From IMG/VR virus record IMGVR_UViG_3300021962_000046, positions 1 to 64,000 of that record: 64,000 nt of DNA. The stretch is one strand, 5' to 3'. Each line of letters opens with the position of its first letter. Positions within the stretch are counted from its first letter, which is position 1. Made by a program: the position numbers and the translations under genes. Of the stretch, positions 23,657-33,631 are shown one piece after another. The notes under the pieces were generated by a model. It did no database searches and had not been told where the DNA came from. It saw nothing but the letters and a program-made list of their open reading frames with translations. Source of the DNA: a virus.

Positions 23657-26600
23657 ATGCCTTTTACTTGGGAAATAACAAAAGGAAATTTACCAGCTGG
23701 ATTATCACTAGATCCAAATACTGGTGTAGTTTCTGGAATTCCTACAGAAGAACTTGTTTATACAAGTGTTACCGTAAAAGTAAGTGACGGATTTAGTTCT
23801 TCAGAAAGAGAACTTTATTTTGGTTCTTCTCCTAATGAAAAACCATATACGGCAGGGACATTGTTGGATTGGTACGATCCATATGGTTTATTGGAATTAA
23901 GTAATGGAACTGCTGTATCGTCTTGGTCTGACTTCGGATTGAGAAACAAAGATATAAAACAGTCAGTTTCTTCATTGATGCCAAGTGTTTCTTTGACATC
24001 GGGAAATCTTCCAACAATATTGTCATCTGGTGATGATTATCTTTTATCAGATGGAACAGTAAATCATCAACCATATAAGCAAACAACATTGATAATTTGG
24101 GCAAAACCAACCGTAACAAACAACAATAACAGATTTTTATCTTTGTCGTCTGCCAATTCGTTTGGTGATTCATTTGGCGAAATAGGTCAATCTGCTGCTG
24201 GGCAAGCTGGAACATTTACAAGATTTTTCAAGGGAAGTCCTGTAACCAGTCAATCAACAATATTTTCAAATGATAATTTCTCACTAAACAATTGGTATTT
24301 TTATGCAGTAGTTATCAACCCAGACGATTCACAAGGCTATAAAGTAAGATGTTATCGTGACAATGGTGTTGCTGGATCAAATGTAGTTACACTAGAGGCA
24401 TACTCAACAACATTAACTGATTTTACAGAAGTAGACTCACAATTTATAGGTATGCTTGCATCCTTTGATAGTTCTTCTATAGTAAAAAACTTCTTTACAG
24501 GATATGCTGCCGGATCTCACATTTATGGTAGTGCCTTAACAATAAATCAGTTGCAAGAATTAAGAAACAACACAAATCCACAAACAAGAAAAGCTGGATA
24601 CAATGTGTTTACACTAGAATCTAGTGGTGCTGGAGATACTAAGACAATAAATTTAAATGGCACAGCAAGAAAAATAGATTGGGGTGACGGAACATATACA
24701 GAAGGATTTTTAAATGATAGTATAAGTCACACATATAATACAAAAGACTTTTACAATGTAACAGTATATCCTTGGGATCATTATTTCACAGGCGTTGATG
24801 TAAATGGACAAAATGTTCAAAGATGGCTTTATATTCCTGAATATTCTACCAATATGGATTTAAGAAACAATAGTCTTGATGTCTTTCAAACAAGCAATAT
24901 ATTAACTCAAGTTTACAACTATGCGTCTGCATACAATATAAGAAATGGAACATTAAGGTTAGAAGGCCAAAATCCAACTGCAATACCAAACACGGATGGG
25001 CAAAAAGCATGGTATAAGCTTGTAAATCAATATGGCTGGAATGTTACTGCGGATGGTCCACAACCAACATTAGAATTACTTTCATTTACTATCAGTCCGT
25101 CTTTAAACCAAGTAGCTAGAATTGTTCTTAATGGATATGTAGGTCAAATAGATTGGGGAGATGGAGTAGTTACCAATTGTTTTGGTTATTTTAATTATTT
25201 TACTTTTATTCACACATATGAACAATCATACCAAAACATAGTTGTTTCAATAATTGGAGAAATGACATATTTTGAGTGTTCCAACAATTTAAATATTTTA
25301 AATGTTATTTCAGCAAATCCTTCTCTTCAAACCTTTTATATTACTTCTTCATCAATATCAAGCTTTAATTTCACGCTACCAAATCTACAAGAATTATTTT
25401 TAATAAATTGCAGTATTTCATCTTTAAATCTACAACAATTTCCAAATTTAATAACTTTAAGCTTGTACAACAGTCCAACAGTAACCAGTATGACATTCGG
25501 TCAATTCAACCTGTTTCAAACAATTGCTTTAGTAGGATGTTCTATAAATCAATCTACTATAGATTCTTTACTGATCGGTTTAGCGCAAACAAGTAGCAAC
25601 AATATATTAGAACTAAGATTAGACAGAGGAAGCGGTCTTTCTGGCACAAATTCAGCACCAAGCTCTACCGGATTGGCAGCAGCTAATACCATAGCTTGTC
25701 GTGGAATAATAGAAACTTTTACTATATGGAATGGAACACAAAATGTGAATGTCGAATGTGTTAATCCATCGACCACAACCACAACATCAACAACATCGAC
25801 AACAACCACAGAAGCTCCATGCATAAATGTTGTAAGTGCAGAAAGAATAAATTACTCATCATCTGTCTGTTCAAATTTATACTGGAGTAATACTCAACTT
25901 GGTCCACTAGGAGTCCCAGTATATGGAACAATGTCTTTTACTGTTGAAGAAAGTTCAACTTTATATTACACAATAAATTCAAATATACAAGTGTATAATG
26001 GAATTAATTTAAAACTTAACAATAATACTATAAGAAATTTTCCTGGTAGTACTTCCTTCGCATTTGGACAACTAAATGTATCTTATAATGACTTAATATC
26101 AGTAGAATGTTATGTACAAGCAAATAGTGCCATTAGTGCAGGCGAAATAAACGGAACTTTCAACACAGTATTTTTACCAACAACAACGACATTGCCTCCA
26201 CCAGAAACAACTGTTTTATCAAACATAAGTGCAAGTGTGACTGGAAGTGTTGCTCTTCCACCTAATGGTACTTCAACACCATTTCAAATTCAATTCACAG
26301 CACCAGATAATACAGTTAGTTTGGGATATGCATCGCTTACTTTGGCTTTAGTTGCAACATCAAATATTACTCCAACAACATACTTGTCAATAGGATTATC
26401 TTTTGTTCAAAATCCTAGTGAAAGTGATTGGAATGATTATGAGATAAACAGCGTTGGCAATGTTACAGCAGGAACTCCTTTTACAGCAACAATACCTTTA
26501 TCAGAAGAAGTAACATTTGTGCCAAGAAAACCAATGAGTGGAGTAAATTACATCAACATAAGATCAACAAGAATATTCTTCCCAGTAGTACCAACATTCT

Positions 26601-27577
26601 CTTGGTGCTATAACGCATCAGCAAATCCAAGTGGCATATGGACATTTGATCAATATAATAATTTCTCCATAGGAAAAGGGTTGTTTACAATAAATGTTTA
26701 CCTTCAAGGTAGCACAACTACAACTACAAGTACTACAAGCACAACAACTACAACAACTCCTAGGCCAGCCATATCAGTTTTAGCGAATTCAAATTGGAAT
26801 TATACACAACAAAATGCACAAACCATTCAAATATCAAACCAAGCACTTTCTGGTAATTCATGCAACTTAGAATTAGGCCTGTCGAATAGTGGAACGCTTT
26901 ATTTCAACATATTCAACAATGCTTCTGGAAACAACTATATTTCTCTATTTAAAAATGGAGAAAGCTACGGAAATTCAATAGCCCCAGGATCAAACTTAAC
27001 ATCATCAACACCAATGCAACTTGGAGATAGATTTGAAATAGTTGGAAATACTCTATTAGACCCTAGCACTCCAGCTGGATCTTTCTCAGGAACTCTTTCT
27101 ACATATCCAATACCTTCACTATCTTTCAATGGTATTAATTTTTACAATTCTATTTTTGCATCATTGCAAAATGAAAACAAAGAATATTCAAACTATGAAG
27201 TTTTAGATGTTTTCTATATGCAGTTTGAAACAACAGAAAACATAAAAATAAAATCTATAAAAATAAAATTAGATTTTATAAAAAATCAAAATAATCTTAT
27301 GCAAATGAGTTTTTCAACAAACGGAATAGAATGGATTGGTTCAACAGGCAAAAAAACAAATGATGGAATGTATGAATTTGACATATCAAATTTAAATCTT
27401 TCTGTAAATTCAATAAATACTTTGGGTATAAAAAATCCCTTAAAAGACAGGCAAGAAATACTTGTTTATACAAATCAAACAGGTAATTTCAATGGGATTT
27501 GGAGATACATTCAAGCTTTGAATTTGCAAGGAGATCCTATTTTTATACTAAATGTTGAGGGCGAAACAAATGGCTAA
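23657..27577 (+). CDS. Large modular fibre/adhesin protein, paralogue of the giant fibre N-terminus
   Basis: The product is 1306 residues with SD AGGAGAA. It starts, like the giant gene, in the middle of an Ig-like domain (FTWEITKGNLPAGLSLDPNT). A LamG-like unit follows at about 55-310 (LLDWYDPYGLLELSNGT). PKD-like WGDG units are at about 315-378 and 470-542, each followed by leucine-rich-like sequence. Thr linkers lie near 705-720, 838-850 and 1017-1036, with beta-sandwich domains between and after them. No upstream frame supplies the missing first half of the Ig domain, unlike the giant gene. It is a probable second adhesin fibre. The end overlaps the next gene by 8 bases. Confidence 0.85.
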   Translation: MPFTWEITKGNLPAGLSLDPNTGVVSGIPTEELVYTSVTVKVSDGFSSSERELYFGSSPNEKPYTAGTLLDWYDPYGLLELSNGTAVSSWSDFGLRNKDIKQSVSSLMPSVSLTSGNLPTILSSGDDYLLSDGTVNHQPYKQTTLIIWAKPTVTNNNNRFLSLSSANSFGDSFGEIGQSAAGQAGTFTRFFKGSPVTSQSTIFSNDNFSLNNWYFYAVVINPDDSQGYKVRCYRDNGVAGSNVVTLEAYSTTLTDFTEVDSQFIGMLASFDSSSIVKNFFTGYAAGSHIYGSALTINQLQELRNNTNPQTRKAGYNVFTLESSGAGDTKTINLNGTARKIDWGDGTYTEGFLNDSISHTYNTKDFYNVTVYPWDHYFTGVDVNGQNVQRWLYIPEYSTNMDLRNNSLDVFQTSNILTQVYNYASAYNIRNGTLRLEGQNPTAIPNTDGQKAWYKLVNQYGWNVTADGPQPTLELLSFTISPSLNQVARIVLNGYVGQIDWGDGVVTNCFGYFNYFTFIHTYEQSYQNIVVSIIGEMTYFECSNNLNILNVISANPSLQTFYITSSSISSFNFTLPNLQELFLINCSISSLNLQQFPNLITLSLYNSPTVTSMTFGQFNLFQTIALVGCSINQSTIDSLLIGLAQTSSNNILELRLDRGSGLSGTNSAPSSTGLAAANTIACRGIIETFTIWNGTQNVNVECVNPSTTTTTSTTSTTTTEAPCINVVSAERINYSSSVCSNLYWSNTQLGPLGVPVYGTMSFTVEESSTLYYTINSNIQVYNGINLKLNNNTIRNFPGSTSFAFGQLNVSYNDLISVECYVQANSAISAGEINGTFNTVFLPTTTTLPPPETTVLSNISASVTGSVALPPNGTSTPFQIQFTAPDNTVSLGYASLTLALVATSNITPTTYLSIGLSFVQNPSESDWNDYEINSVGNVTAGTPFTATIPLSEEVTFVPRKPMSGVNYINIRSTRIFFPVVPTFSWCYNASANPSGIWTFDQYNNFSIGKGLFTINVYLQGSTTTTTSTTSTTTTTTPRPAISVLANSNWNYTQQNAQTIQISNQALSGNSCNLELGLSNSGTLYFNIFNNASGNNYISLFKNGESYGNSIAPGSNLTSSTPMQLGDRFEIVGNTLLDPSTPAGSFSGTLSTYPIPSLSFNGINFYNSIFASLQNENKEYSNYEVLDVFYMQFETTENIKIKSIKIKLDFIKNQNNLMQMSFSTNGIEWIGSTGKKTNDGMYEFDISNLNLSVNSINTLGIKNPLKDRQEILVYTNQTGNFNGIWRYIQALNLQGDPIFILNVEGETNG

Positions 27578-28196
27578 TATTCTTCTACAATCTGAAGGTT
27601 ATGCCCCAACAACAGAGATTACACCTAGTGGATGGCAACCTGGATCAATACCACCTGAATGGTATTCCTTATTGTCAGCTGGTAGAATCCAGCAATATTA
27701 TAATTTTTCCCCTATCCAACCAAATGGCATACCAAATGGTTTTGATTCCCTCATTAGTGAAAAAGTAAGCGGAAATTACATAGCTCCAGGAAATGGAAGC
27801 ATTGATTTAACATTTATAAACACAGGAACAGAAACGGCAAATGGCAGTCCAATATGCAAAGTCTGGAAAACTGCTGATTTTTCAACTTTTACATCATTGT
27901 CAGACTACTTGACCATAAATAATGTAAATCTTCCTTCAAACACAAATGTTGTTTGTTCAATAGCATGGCCAATTCAAACGCCAATAGCTATGAATAACGA
28001 ATATTTGTTGTTTCAGATTATATGGAAAAACAATTTTGCAAGCGCAGAACAAATACCAAATGCATTGATAAAATTAGTAACAGGATCAACAAGCAAGATA
28101 ACAACATTAAATGATCCCACAATACCTGTCCAAGCACTTGACCTTGGAGAAAACAGAGTGTTGGTATTACAGTTTGGACAATTTTTATCAACATAA
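27570..28196 (+). CDS. Small fibre-region protein with beta-sandwich domain
   Basis: The product is 208 residues if started at 27570, behind GAGG, overlapping the previous gene by 8 bases. An in-frame ATG 18 bases upstream is possible. The segment NNEYLLFQIIWK resembles NNEYLFFTVAWV in the giant fibre gene (about residues 4585-4597), so the C-terminal half is a shared module. I recognise no specific function. The context of fibre genes on both sides suggests a virion protein or fibre chaperone, but there is no direct sign of which. Confidence 0.75.
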   Translation: MANILLQSEGYAPTTEITPSGWQPGSIPPEWYSLLSAGRIQQYYNFSPIQPNGIPNGFDSLISEKVSGNYIAPGNGSIDLTFINTGTETANGSPICKVWKTADFSTFTSLSDYLTINNVNLPSNTNVVCSIAWPIQTPIAMNNEYLLFQIIWKNNFASAEQIPNALIKLVTGSTSKITTLNDPTIPVQALDLGENRVLVLQFGQFLST

Positions 28197-28202
28197 TAAA
28201 TA
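28195..28202 (+). promoter_or_regulatory. Late promoter-like box AATAAATA
   Basis: Matches the NATAAATA form known from T4-like phages. It is 25 bases before the next ATG, with the SD TTAGGAGAG inside the predicted leader. AT-rich chance matches are possible. Confidence 0.3.
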
Positions 28203-28227
28203 ATTTAAAGGTTATTTTAGGAGAGAT

Positions 28228-30378
28228 ATGGCAGTACAACAAGTAACAATAGCACAATTAGCATCGGGAACACCAGCGAATACCGATGCCGTAATTTTTG
28301 CAGATAGCACAGGAACTGCTTATCAAACCCAAGCTTGGAACTTGGTTAGACAAGGACTTGTTCCACCAAATTCTTCAACACCTGTAGACATAACTATTGC
28401 TGCCCAACAAAGCACAACAAGTGGTGCAGCTGGTGGCAACATAAATCTTAAATTTTCAAATAATTCAGCAGTAAACATTCGAAATCAAGCAAATAGTACT
28501 GTGTTTAGCTTCACAGGATCTGGCTTTGTAGCACCGGGTCAGTTCTCCATGAACAGCACAGTTGCAGATTTCCAAAATCAAATAGCTCTAAATGCAACAG
28601 AAGTATCCCCCGTAGGTTCCTCCAGCGAGGTATATGTTGGAGATAACAATATAATTTATTTGCAACCAAGTCAGGATTTTAATTTACTTGGAATAAGCAC
28701 AGCACAAGAAGCATCTGTTTTAAACGGAACATTCCTGACCATCAAGAATAATAGCAATTTCAATGTTACACTTAAAGATAATTCATCAGCAAATCCAACA
28801 AATAAATTGGTCATAGGAAGTGACTATCAATTACAAGAAGGAAGCGCAATCCATCTTGTTTATACACAATCTTCTGGTGGTTGGGGTCTTTTTGCTCCAG
28901 AACAACAAATATTACCTTTGACATCTGGTAATGTTGCACCTATTATCGGCAACGATTTAAACAACAACCTTCGTTATTCAAACAATTTTTATCTAGAAAA
29001 CAATGGTGTATACGAAGGAATCCTTTGGAATAGCGGTCAAGGAGGATTAACAAAAAATTTATCCACGGAAGATGTTTCGATTTCAGCAAGTTATTTGACA
29101 TTAAATGCAAATGCTGGATATGTTCCAAGCTTAAATTTTGTTCAAAACACAAGTCAAGTAACAATACAAGCATCACAAACAGGATCTTCTGGGAATTACA
29201 CACTAACATTACCAGAATCTTTTGCATCACAAAGTGGATTTGCACTAGTTGGAAGCACAAGTGGAAAACTATCATGGGCTAATGCTGCTGGCATTTATCA
29301 GATAATAAACTCGCCAACAGCATCTGGTGTTGTAGCAAGTGGTTATTTGGCTTACGCTTCAAGTACAAATAATGAAAAAGCACTTGTTAGTGATGTTGTT
29401 AAAGTCGGCTTAATTCAATCAAATACGAATGTCAAAAACGATTTAACAATAAAGCCTTCTAATGTTACAAGTGGAAATGTAGGATCTGATTTGATACTAC
29501 AACTTGCAACAGGAACATCTGCTTATGGAAACTTGAATATTTCTACACAAATAAGTGGAAATTTAATTCAAAAAATAAATGATAAAACCATAACAAATTA
29601 TGTTCCTACTGTAGAAAACAATCAGACAATAACACAGGTTTCATCTGGTAACTTATGGTCAACATATCCATTAATTACCATCGCTTCTGGGTTGCCTAAT
29701 TTAAAGATTTCATCTTTTACAAGTTCGGGAAGTGCATCAGCATTTGAAGGTCAAATATTAACAGTAAGAAACTCTTCTGCCAATTATTTTGAATGTGTTG
29801 AAGATGCAAGTGTTCTTGTTGGTGGCATTTCAGTTCCAGACAGCGCACCAAGCATTATTTTAGCACCAAACTCTGTGAATAAATTTCAATATATTAGCAA
29901 TAAGTGGAATTTAATAGGTGATTATAATTATACACCTAATGCAAGAATAATATTGGCATCAGGATTTACAACATCATCAAATTCTGCTGATATAAACAAT
30001 TTGATTCTAGCCAGCGGAAGCACTTTACTTGGAACTGGTCTTGAATTACTTTCGGGTGGAAGAGGATTCCAAAATGTTGCTGGCAAGCCTTTGACATACA
30101 AGCTTGGTTATACAGTATCATTTGGTATTGGTGGAGATCTAAACTATAGAACAGCAGCATTAAACCTAAATGGCCTTGGTTCAACAATGGTTGCTGCTAG
30201 CATGGTTTCAATACCACAAACTGGCAACAATGGACTTTCATTATCAGCAGAAACAATTTACACTCTACAATCTGGAAATTCGTTTGTACTAAATGTATCG
30301 CAATTCACAGGAACATTCCCTGTGGAATCATCTTCCAATCGTGGCGTAACACAAATGTATGCGGAATTGCTAAAATAA
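28228..30378 (+). CDS. Tail-fibre protein, paralogue of the next gene
   Basis: The product is 716 residues with SD AGGAGAG. The N-terminus VTIAQLASGTPANTDAVIF is of the fibre type. Residues 45-80 (DITIAAQQST, then NINLKFSNNS) and several later segments match the next gene, including SGFIAID/SGYLAYAS and NDLTIKPSN versus NDLLIRPSN. The C-terminal 145 residues are probably a jelly-roll head, with GKPLTYKLGYTVSFG matching EKPLSFKTCWNMRFG of the paralogue. No Thr linker is present, so this pair differs from the adhesin-type genes upstream. It is likely a trimeric fibre or side fibre. Confidence 0.8.
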   Translation: MAVQQVTIAQLASGTPANTDAVIFADSTGTAYQTQAWNLVRQGLVPPNSSTPVDITIAAQQSTTSGAAGGNINLKFSNNSAVNIRNQANSTVFSFTGSGFVAPGQFSMNSTVADFQNQIALNATEVSPVGSSSEVYVGDNNIIYLQPSQDFNLLGISTAQEASVLNGTFLTIKNNSNFNVTLKDNSSANPTNKLVIGSDYQLQEGSAIHLVYTQSSGGWGLFAPEQQILPLTSGNVAPIIGNDLNNNLRYSNNFYLENNGVYEGILWNSGQGGLTKNLSTEDVSISASYLTLNANAGYVPSLNFVQNTSQVTIQASQTGSSGNYTLTLPESFASQSGFALVGSTSGKLSWANAAGIYQIINSPTASGVVASGYLAYASSTNNEKALVSDVVKVGLIQSNTNVKNDLTIKPSNVTSGNVGSDLILQLATGTSAYGNLNISTQISGNLIQKINDKTITNYVPTVENNQTITQVSSGNLWSTYPLITIASGLPNLKISSFTSSGSASAFEGQILTVRNSSANYFECVEDASVLVGGISVPDSAPSIILAPNSVNKFQYISNKWNLIGDYNYTPNARIILASGFTTSSNSADINNLILASGSTLLGTGLELLSGGRGFQNVAGKPLTYKLGYTVSFGIGGDLNYRTAALNLNGLGSTMVAASMVSIPQTGNNGLSLSAETIYTLQSGNSFVLNVSQFTGTFPVESSSNRGVTQMYAELLK

Positions 30379-30387
30379 AGGAAATCC

Positions 30388-32925
30388 ATGCCAAAGATAA
30401 CAGAACTACCGCAAAACATACCATCAAATCAAGATTTAGTTTTAATTCAAAAGCCAACTTCTGGATTTCCTAATAAATCTGATGTTTGGAATTTTGTTAA
30501 AAATAATTTAATACCAATAAATTCTGATTCTCCACAAGACACAACCATTGCAGCACAAGGTGGAGTATCTGGAACTATAGGCAAGAATTTAAATTTAAAA
30601 TTATCAACCAACAAAAAAATAAGTATTATTGATCAAAATAACAATGAAGTTGCTTATTTTGATGCCACCACATTTGATTTTACAAATGTATTTACAAGTA
30701 CTGAGAATTATGCAAGGTTTCAAAATCAAATGAAAGTAAACCTTGATTTTAGAAATTATACATCATCACCACAAACATTAGTTGCAAATAAAAATAATTT
30801 TATAATTATAAATACAAACCAAGATCTCACAATAACAAATATATTAACAGATCAAGGAAATAGCATTGCAGATGGAACATTTGTTTTCATTAAAAACGAA
30901 AGTTCTTTCAACATATCATTATCCACTACAAACTTTAATTCTTCCATACCACACACAATTCCATCGTCTGATATTGCGTTATGCGTATGGCGCACTTCTG
31001 TTACAAAATGGGAGGTGTGTGATTACAAAATAAATGTTCAACCAAATATTGGTGTCAATAAACAAAAATTATCAATTGTTGGAAACAATAGTGGATTTAT
31101 AAATGAATCTTTTTATACAAATATTTCTTATCCATTAAATTCTGGGAATACATGGACAGAATATCTTGGTTTTCCTTACGAAACATTATCAACTTTTATT
31201 TTAAGAAACGATACCAATTCTTCACCAAATAAAGGACAAAGAATAAACATATCTTTAACGAATACTATTGGCTCTTCAGATATAGCAGGAGGTATTTATA
31301 GAGCAACAACTGATGGTACACTTAACTTTCAATCAGATCTTACATCAAAGCCAACATACAATTATTTGCAAGTGTTTATAAATGGAAGTTTTTATACTTC
31401 AAAGCAAGGTGGTCAAATATTATCTGGCAGTATAGCTTTTTCCAGCGGAAGTCTTTTTGATATTAGATTTAGGACACTCTCTGGTACATTAACACCTCCA
31501 TTAACAGCATTTGTAGAAAATTTAACGCCTGTATCACCACCCGGAATACAAGCAGCAAATCAAAGCCAACCAACACAAACATCTGTTTTAAAATTAAACA
31601 GAATCAACCTAAATGATTCAATAACACTAGAATCTCAAAACAACAGCAATATAAAAACAGGTTTAAAAATTGACAATTTAAACTCATCATATAATTTATA
31701 TTTGCCAGCACAACTTCCTACAGTAAATAATCAAATTATAACAACAGATGGAACAGGCAATTTATCATATAAAACTGTTGACATCTACACAATTAACAAC
31801 AATACTCAAGCTTCACCAATAAGTAGTGGTTTTATTGCAATAGATGTGGGAAATGGCAATGAAAAAGCATCTATTGAAAATATTGTAAAAACATCAGTAA
31901 ACAGTCAAGATTCTTATTTGGCAAACGACCTGTTGATTAGACCATCAAATAATAGTTCTGGCTTGGCCTCTGATTTTGTTTTGATGCAATCTACTGGAAC
32001 AAGTGGCAATGGACAAATTAGCGTAAATGCATCTGGAACTCTGGTTAACTATAACGAAAGAACTATTACACAATATGTGCCAAAAGTAGAAAACATACAA
32101 TTTGCCAACATAACAACAGCATCTGGGACAGTTAGCTGGGGATCTTATGATTCTGTTGTTATAGCAAGCGGTTTAAACCAAGCAAATATTGCAAGTTTTG
32201 GATCTGGAATAGAAGGTCAAAATTTACTTGTAACAAACAAATCAACAAGTTCATTTTCTCTATCTGACGATGGCAGTACTGGTGGAATACTAATTCCTGC
32301 AAATCTTCCAAATATAGTCTTGCATCCAAATACTTCTATTGAATTTACTTATACAAATAACAAATGGAGAGCAAGCAATTTACCACCAAGAAAATCTTAC
32401 TTAAAGATGGATTTAACTAATTTCACTCAAGCTACGGGTATTCCAACAAAAATTCAAAATCTGAACATTTCCGATGGTGGAACATTTGGAACAGGATTGT
32501 CTTTTGATTCTGTAAATAACAGATTAATAAATGTTGCCGAAAAACCCTTGTCTTTTAAAACATGTTGGAATATGCGTTTTGGATATGGGTCACCAACTAC
32601 TGCAACTTTGCCTTCAGCTGTAGCTGCTGAAAGAACTTGTTATGTTGCAATAAACGATAATGTTAATTCAGGAATGATCGCTGGTAGTTCTAAGTCTATG
32701 TGCAAAAATAGATTCAACAATGACACAACACAAACTATGTGCAACACAGGTGCTGGTATATTTACTTTGAATAGTGGACAATATGTTTCATTGTATGCTA
32801 TTGCTCCATATGATGGAGTTGGTCCAGCCAGCGGATTTTTGACAAGTAGAATAACACCGGGAGAAAATCTTCCTAATTCCTCCCGGTTTGCATCTTCAGC
32901 TTGGTGTATTGAACTTTTAAGCTAA
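30388..32925 (+). CDS. Tail-fibre protein, paralogue of the previous gene
   Basis: The product is 845 residues with SD AAGGAAA, nine bases after the previous stop. The N-terminus PKITELPQNIPSNQDLVLIQ is the short fibre attachment motif. The central shaft is Ser/Asn/Thr-rich. The C-terminal head aligns with that of the previous gene but carries several cysteines (TCW, TCYVA, MCKN, MCNT, AWCIE), unusual among the fibres here. The last nine bases overlap the tail of the convergent methyltransferase-like gene. It probably represents a second fibre with altered specificity. Confidence 0.8.
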   Translation: MPKITELPQNIPSNQDLVLIQKPTSGFPNKSDVWNFVKNNLIPINSDSPQDTTIAAQGGVSGTIGKNLNLKLSTNKKISIIDQNNNEVAYFDATTFDFTNVFTSTENYARFQNQMKVNLDFRNYTSSPQTLVANKNNFIIINTNQDLTITNILTDQGNSIADGTFVFIKNESSFNISLSTTNFNSSIPHTIPSSDIALCVWRTSVTKWEVCDYKINVQPNIGVNKQKLSIVGNNSGFINESFYTNISYPLNSGNTWTEYLGFPYETLSTFILRNDTNSSPNKGQRINISLTNTIGSSDIAGGIYRATTDGTLNFQSDLTSKPTYNYLQVFINGSFYTSKQGGQILSGSIAFSSGSLFDIRFRTLSGTLTPPLTAFVENLTPVSPPGIQAANQSQPTQTSVLKLNRINLNDSITLESQNNSNIKTGLKIDNLNSSYNLYLPAQLPTVNNQIITTDGTGNLSYKTVDIYTINNNTQASPISSGFIAIDVGNGNEKASIENIVKTSVNSQDSYLANDLLIRPSNNSSGLASDFVLMQSTGTSGNGQISVNASGTLVNYNERTITQYVPKVENIQFANITTASGTVSWGSYDSVVIASGLNQANIASFGSGIEGQNLLVTNKSTSSFSLSDDGSTGGILIPANLPNIVLHPNTSIEFTYTNNKWRASNLPPRKSYLKMDLTNFTQATGIPTKIQNLNISDGGTFGTGLSFDSVNNRLINVAEKPLSFKTCWNMRFGYGSPTTATLPSAVAAERTCYVAINDNVNSGMIAGSSKSMCKNRFNNDTTQTMCNTGAGIFTLNSGQYVSLYAIAPYDGVGPASGFLTSRITPGENLPNSSRFASSAWCIELLS
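32856..32887 (+). terminator. Possible terminator hairpin in the end of the fibre gene
   Basis: ACCGGGAG (32856-32863) and CTCCCGGT (32880-32887) form an 8-bp stem with a 16-base loop, followed only by TTTG. It lies inside coding sequence just before the stop. The short T-tract makes this weak. Confidence 0.3.
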
Positions 32926-33579
32926 GTTTTCAGAATACACTTTCATTTTATTGAAAATATCTTCGAAATCATTTCTGATAAAGAATGTTGTTCCAACACC
33001 ACTCTTTATTTCAACAGTTTTATAATTTGCTGGAACTACGATCTTATCGTAACTGCACATGCTGACTTCATTTGAATCATGAATGATTACAAAAGGAATG
33101 TTGTTAGCCAATGCTGTATTGGCCAAATCTCCGTTTATAAAAATTGCCGAATCTACGAAAACAACATCAGGATTTTCTGAAGAATATAATGCTTGTGCAT
33201 AACTCTGTAATTCAGAAAGATAAGAAGCATCTACTTTTTCTGGATCTTTCTTTTCAACAATCTGATATTTTACCGCTTCTGATATTGTGTCAGAAACCAC
33301 CCAAAGAACAGAATTCCAATTAGGCAATACTTGCAAAATATTCTTGAAAAAATCGTAATAACTTGGCTGCATGAAATTAGACAAAGCCTCAACGCTTACG
33401 ACTTTGCTGCATTTATCAGCGAAAAACTTAGTCGAATAACCTAGTCCCCATTCCAACAAATTGTTTGGAACATAGAATTTAAAAAATTCTGCCATATGGG
33501 GCAAATGATCTGTATAACGAGTGAATTTTATAATATTTTCATAAACAAAATCTTCTATTTTTTCGAGTTTATCAGTCAT
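32917..33579 (-). CDS. SAM-dependent methyltransferase-like protein
   Basis: The product is 220 residues with an SD (TTTGGAGA) before the ATG. LLEWGLGYST at residues 41-50 fits the glycine-rich SAM loop of class I methyltransferases, followed by KVVSVEAL where the acidic ribose-binding residue sits. PDVVFVDS and VIIHDSN fit later strands. The substrate cannot be read. It lies tail to tail with the fibre block and is the last gene of a minus-strand pair with a glycosyltransferase, so modification of a sugar or a fibre protein is a sensible guess. Related folds lacking methyltransferase activity exist. Confidence 0.65.
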   Translation of the reverse strand: MTDKLEKIEDFVYENIIKFTRYTDHLPHMAEFFKFYVPNNLLEWGLGYSTKFFADKCSKVVSVEALSNFMQPSYYDFFKNILQVLPNWNSVLWVVSDTISEAVKYQIVEKKDPEKVDASYLSELQSYAQALYSSENPDVVFVDSAIFINGDLANTALANNIPFVIIHDSNEVSMCSYDKIVVPANYKTVEIKSGVGTTFFIRNDFEDIFNKMKVYSENLA

Positions 33580-33591
33580 GTTTTCTCCAAA

Positions 33592-33623
33592 TTAAAAAGG
33601 CGCACCCCCTATTGGATGCGCCT
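33592..33623 (-). terminator. Intrinsic terminator of the minus-strand glycosyltransferase gene
   Basis: AGGCGCA (33598-33604) pairs with TGCGCCT (33617-33623). Read on the minus strand, the stem is followed by TTTTTAATT. It lies just after the glycosyltransferase stop and before the methyltransferase-like start, so that gene probably needs its own promoter or read-through. Confidence 0.8.
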
Positions 33624-33631
33624 AAAAATGA

